A DNA stretch of 26,660 nucleotides from DASTSN01 sp035760665 (lineage in GTDB: Bacteria; Bacteroidota; Bacteroidia; Chitinophagales; Chitinophagaceae), in NCBI GenBank assembly GCA_035760665.1, contig DASTSN010000113.1:1-26660 (forward strand), read 5' to 3'. The stretch's first letter is position 1, and every line of letters begins with the position of its first letter. Positions 24,037-26,660 of this stretch are shown here, piece by piece. The notes under the pieces are model-generated. The model searched no databases, was not told the DNA's origin, and saw only the letters and a list, made by a program, of their open reading frames with translations. The position numbers were made by a program, and so were the translations under genes.

Positions 24037-25461
24037 TTATTCATGAATAATCATCATTTTATTTGTTTTCAGGAAAGCCTTAGTGGCTGAGGAAACAACG
24101 ATTGTGTAATAATAGATGCCGGTACTTAGCCCGGAGGGCACAAAGTCAACAAAATATTTTCCTTGCTTTTTATTTCCATTTACAAGCGTTGCTATTTCTT
24201 TCCCGGAGAGTGTATACACTTTTAACGACACATATCCTTCGGTGGGTAGTTCATACACGATCCGGGTGCTGCCGGTGAGTGGGTTCGGGTAATTTGATAG
24301 CCTGTATTGTGATGGTAATTCCGCCATTTCTTTATCCCCGGTATCAGTTATTCCTTTTTTTAGTTCCTGCGGGCAGCTTCCCAATACATCACCATGCCTC
24401 AGGTGAGCTGGAACAGCTTCTTTTGCCACGCAGATTTCTTTACCATTATGGCAAATTTTTACTTTAGCCATACTGCTTCCGCATCGCACATCGGTTACAT
24501 TCACCAGTACATCGTCTGTGCCGGTGCAGCCGTTAGCATCGGTAACTGTCAGGGTGTAAGTGCTGTTGGATGTGGGACAAACCTTGTTACTGGCATTCGC
24601 AGGTGTGGCACCGCCAGACCATGAATAGGTATAGGGAGCTACACCACCTGCGGCAGCGCCATTGAGCATTGTACAGTTAGCGCCGTAACCATATATAACA
24701 TCTTTATCATCTCCTGCGTTGGCGGTGGTGAATTCAAAGTCATATACAGTTGTTGAGCCATTTACCCCTATCCTGACATTATCGGTATAGCATTCAAAAT
24801 TAAACGTGGTGCTATTCAGATCTGGATAAAAGCCACCCCCGCCACTTAACCGGAACCCGCCACCTCCTGTGGCCGGGTCGTTTACAATTTTAGCCGTGGG
24901 ATGCTGGCTGATATAGGTGGCCAGTGCAAACAGGGCGCCACCATGTTCAGGATCGGTAGTTGGTCCGAGCCAGTAAGCACCATGTAACATGTCCCAGGTT
25001 TGCCAGATGCCGGTTGCAACCTCTCCCTGGTCCGGGGCGATTCCTGCCGCCCAATGACCCTGGTACTGAGGCCCAAACTCAAGGAAATCATCGGTAGCAC
25101 CATCGTCGTTCAAATCAACGGTAATCACGACGAAAGGCGCATCATAACTATTGGCCCTGCTGGATATATAAGAAGACCAACTAAGCTCGGTCAGGCTTGA
25201 TAAGCGTACGCCGTTATAATTTATATTTCTAAAACGTACAATCTTTAATGCTTGTGATGCGGATAATTCCAGGCTGCCTTTACCCAGCAAGGGATTAACC
25301 GGTTCGTTCTGAAACGCAAGCGATGTGCCTGCCGGCACCTGTTTTACCCATCCATTCATATTGCAATTGGTAACCGTAACCACATTTTGTGAAAATCCAT
25401 ACGTCGTTATGAACAGTAATGCCGGTATGAGTTGCCGGCGAAGGGGTAAAATCTTTTTCAT
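24037..25461 (-). CDS. T9SS-secreted surface protein with beta-rich domain, PKD-like domain, Cys/His segment and type A sorting domain
   Basis: A 474-residue protein with a Sec signal ending TTYGFSQ (cleavage about residue 25). The unnamed domain (about 27-235) opens VTNCNMNGWVKQ and contains QYQGHWAAG, WQTWDMLHGAYW and AKIVNDPATGGGGFRLSGGG. A PKD-like domain follows (about 245-325, GVAPYTYSWSGG and YTLTVTDANGCTGTDD), then a short segment (about 334-363) with KICHNGKEICVAKEAVPAHL and RHGDVLGSC. The last 85 residues are a type IX sorting domain (YPNPLTGSTRIVYELP, VYTLSGKEIATLVNG, and a Lys-rich end). The protein should cross the outer membrane through PorU-type processing. It leads the minus-strand cluster and is a paralogue of the lipoprotein at 13479-14501. 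Confidence 0.9.
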   Translation of the reverse strand: MKKILPLRRQLIPALLFITTYGFSQNVVTVTNCNMNGWVKQVPAGTSLAFQNEPVNPLLGKGSLELSASQALKIVRFRNINYNGVRLSSLTELSWSSYISSRANSYDAPFVVITVDLNDDGATDDFLEFGPQYQGHWAAGIAPDQGEVATGIWQTWDMLHGAYWLGPTTDPEHGGALFALATYISQHPTAKIVNDPATGGGGFRLSGGGGFYPDLNSTTFNFECYTDNVRIGVNGSTTVYDFEFTTANAGDDKDVIYGYGANCTMLNGAAAGGVAPYTYSWSGGATPANASNKVCPTSNSTYTLTVTDANGCTGTDDVLVNVTDVRCGSSMAKVKICHNGKEICVAKEAVPAHLRHGDVLGSCPQELKKGITDTGDKEMAELPSQYRLSNYPNPLTGSTRIVYELPTEGYVSLKVYTLSGKEIATLVNGNKKQGKYFVDFVPSGLSTGIYYYTIVVSSATKAFLKTNKMMIIHE

Positions 25462-25698
25462 ACAACAAGTTTGAAGTGAAACAGCAGATCATTTTGAAAA
25501 TTACATTCGCATCCGCTTCTCTCAATCGGCAAATCGCCGAAATGAAGTGCATGGCGAAACACACAATAAAATTCCCCTGAAGTGATTTTGCCGAAGACCT
25601 TTGCTGTTGGTCGAAAAACCAAACTGTTTGTCATTTTGTGAAATAAGGATTTGGGTATACGCCTTCCCTTTAGCTAAATTGTAGGTAAGATTAGCAGC
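25462..25698. promoter_or_regulatory. Divergent intergenic region between the T9SS cargo gene and the LytS-type kinase gene
   Basis: This 237-base gap contains the start regions of two divergent genes. I found no exact TAnnTTTG box on either strand. An imperfect inverted pair TCGGC/GCCGA (25526-25540, loop AAATC) lies on the T9SS side and could be a hairpin or operator. Confidence 0.35.
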
Positions 25699-26660
25699 AT
25701 GAAAGACTATACAGAAAACCGGTTCATCTTTTCGCCCCGCTACCGGTTTTTGCGGCACATGATTTTTTGGACAGTGCATATACTGGTTTTTTCTTTTTTA
25801 TTTAAAGTGCCGGCACAATCGTGGTGGTTGCAGCACGCAGAGTCGCTGATCTGGGTGCTTGCCTTTATTCTTTACTGCTATCCTATCATGTACGTAATAA
25901 TCCCCCGGTTTTTGTTGAAAGGAAAACTAGTTCAATTCTTTTCGATACTTATCATGTGGGGAGTAGCGGGATATTTTTTCAACTTTCTTTACCGGAAATA
26001 TGTTTTTTTCCCGCTTACTGCATATTTCAGTGCGAAGATGAGCCTGCCCTTTATATATGCAAATGCAAATCCATGGGCGCCGTCCGGCTTTATTGTGATG
26101 AACCTGATGGCAGGATATGGGAGCATGATTGTATTATTCAAATACTGGGTGAAAAAACAAAAAGATTTTTTACAAGCAGAAAAAGATAAAATAAATGCCG
26201 AGCTGCAATTATTAAAAGCGCAGGTGCATCCGCATTTCCTCTTTAATACGCTTAATAATATTTATTCATTTGCCCTGCAGCAATCTCCCAAAACACCGGA
26301 GCTGGTTCTAAAACTGTCTTCATTGCTAAGTTATATTCTTTACGACTGCAAGCAAAATGAAGTGCCGCTGGAAAAGGAGTTGCAGGTTATGAAAAACTAT
26401 ATTGATTTAGAAAAGGAACGATATGCAAAGCTGGAAGTGTCTTTAAATTTAGAAGGAGATATCAAGGACAAGTGGATTGCACCGCTGTTGCTATTGCCGT
26501 TCCTGGAAAATGCGTTTAAGCATGGCACATCCGAGCAATTAGAGACATCCTGGCTTAGCATGGATGTGTCAGTGCGCCAGAACAGTATGCGCTGCAAAAT
26601 AGCAAACAGCAAAAACGAAATGACCCTGAAGGGTGAAAACGGGATTGGTATTGAAAATGT
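25699..26660 (+). CDS. LytS/YehU-family sensor histidine kinase, 3' end cut by window
   Basis: The frame is open from ATG 25699 to the window end (320 codons seen). Four membrane segments fit about 21-38, 50-69, 80-98 and 130-151. The phosphoacceptor block reads LLKAQVHPHFLFNTLNNIY, with His177 the likely phosphorylated residue. The ATP-binding N-box is LLPFLENAFKHG (Asn271), and the window ends within the G-box GIGIENV. This is the His_kinase (PF06580) and HATPase layout of LytS-type kinases, which in Bacteroidota are usually followed by a LytTR-type response regulator gene; that gene would lie just outside the window. The N-terminal 20 residues (NRFIFSPRYRFLRH) match Chitinophagaceae members of the family. 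Signal is unknown. Confidence 0.93.
   Translation, partial: MKDYTENRFIFSPRYRFLRHMIFWTVHILVFSFLFKVPAQSWWLQHAESLIWVLAFILYCYPIMYVIIPRFLLKGKLVQFFSILIMWGVAGYFFNFLYRKYVFFPLTAYFSAKMSLPFIYANANPWAPSGFIVMNLMAGYGSMIVLFKYWVKKQKDFLQAEKDKINAELQLLKAQVHPHFLFNTLNNIYSFALQQSPKTPELVLKLSSLLSYILYDCKQNEVPLEKELQVMKNYIDLEKERYAKLEVSLNLEGDIKDKWIAPLLLLPFLENAFKHGTSEQLETSWLSMDVSVRQNSMRCKIANSKNEMTLKGENGIGIEN

Noticed and set aside
25821..26189. 122-codon + frame inside the LytS kinase
   Set aside because: It is in another frame than the kinase, whose membrane segments, H-box and N-box are unmistakable.
1..26660. CRISPR array, tRNA/rRNA genes, IS elements or prophage
   Set aside because: No regularly spaced repeats, tRNA cloverleaf, transposase motif or terminal inverted repeat was found on either strand by reading.

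Overview
This window is a chromosomal segment from a member of the Bacteroidota, most likely the Chitinophagaceae or a close relative. The evidence is a SusC/SusD pair, a type IX secretion (T9SS) sorting domain, lipoproteins with Bacteroidota-style signals, a LytS-type kinase of the form usual in that family, promoter -7 boxes of the TAnnTTTG type, and weak Shine-Dalgarno signals. No tRNA, rRNA, IS element, prophage or CRISPR array was seen.

Region 1 (2-8690, + strand) is a nutrient-uptake locus. It holds the 3' end of a SusC-type TonB-dependent receptor, a complete SusD-type lipoprotein and an intrinsic terminator. Two tandem giant lipoproteins of about 1,100 residues follow. Each carries seven FG-GAP/VCBS calcium-loop motifs, an ASPIC/UnbV domain, then seven more such motifs. 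They are clearly paralogous and lie one base apart.

Region 2 (8687-10342, - strand) has a membrane-anchored SRPBCC plus GyrI-like protein and an HD-domain hydrolase. Region 3 (10500-13464, + strand) is the housekeeping cluster rplM-rpsI-rpsB-tsf. It has a textbook Bacteroidota promoter, a hairpin in the rplM leader, a hairpin in every intergenic gap and a strong bidirectional terminator.

Region 4 (13479-14501, - strand) is a lipoprotein with an unnamed beta-rich domain and a PKD-like domain. Region 5 (14579-21052, - strand) is a tripartite RND efflux operon in the order outer-membrane factor, membrane-fusion lipoprotein, RND pump. Two small genes follow: a PII-like protein and a 50-residue DUF2892-like membrane protein. 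Two inverted repeats lie upstream and an intrinsic terminator downstream.

Region 6 (21273-25461, - strand) is a run of cell-surface genes: a T9SS cargo protein paralogous to the region 4 lipoprotein, a protein of unknown function without a signal peptide, a small lipoprotein and a lipoprotein with two PKD domains. A Dabb-family gene ends the run. Region 7 (25699-26660, + strand) is a divergently transcribed LytS-family sensor kinase cut off by the window end.

The most unusual content is the pair of twin-propeller lipoproteins beside SusCD, the paralogous surface proteins with two different export routes, the accessory small proteins of the efflux operon, and the hairpins of the ribosomal-protein operon. 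Nothing seen amounts to a demonstrably new system; these are the best leads.
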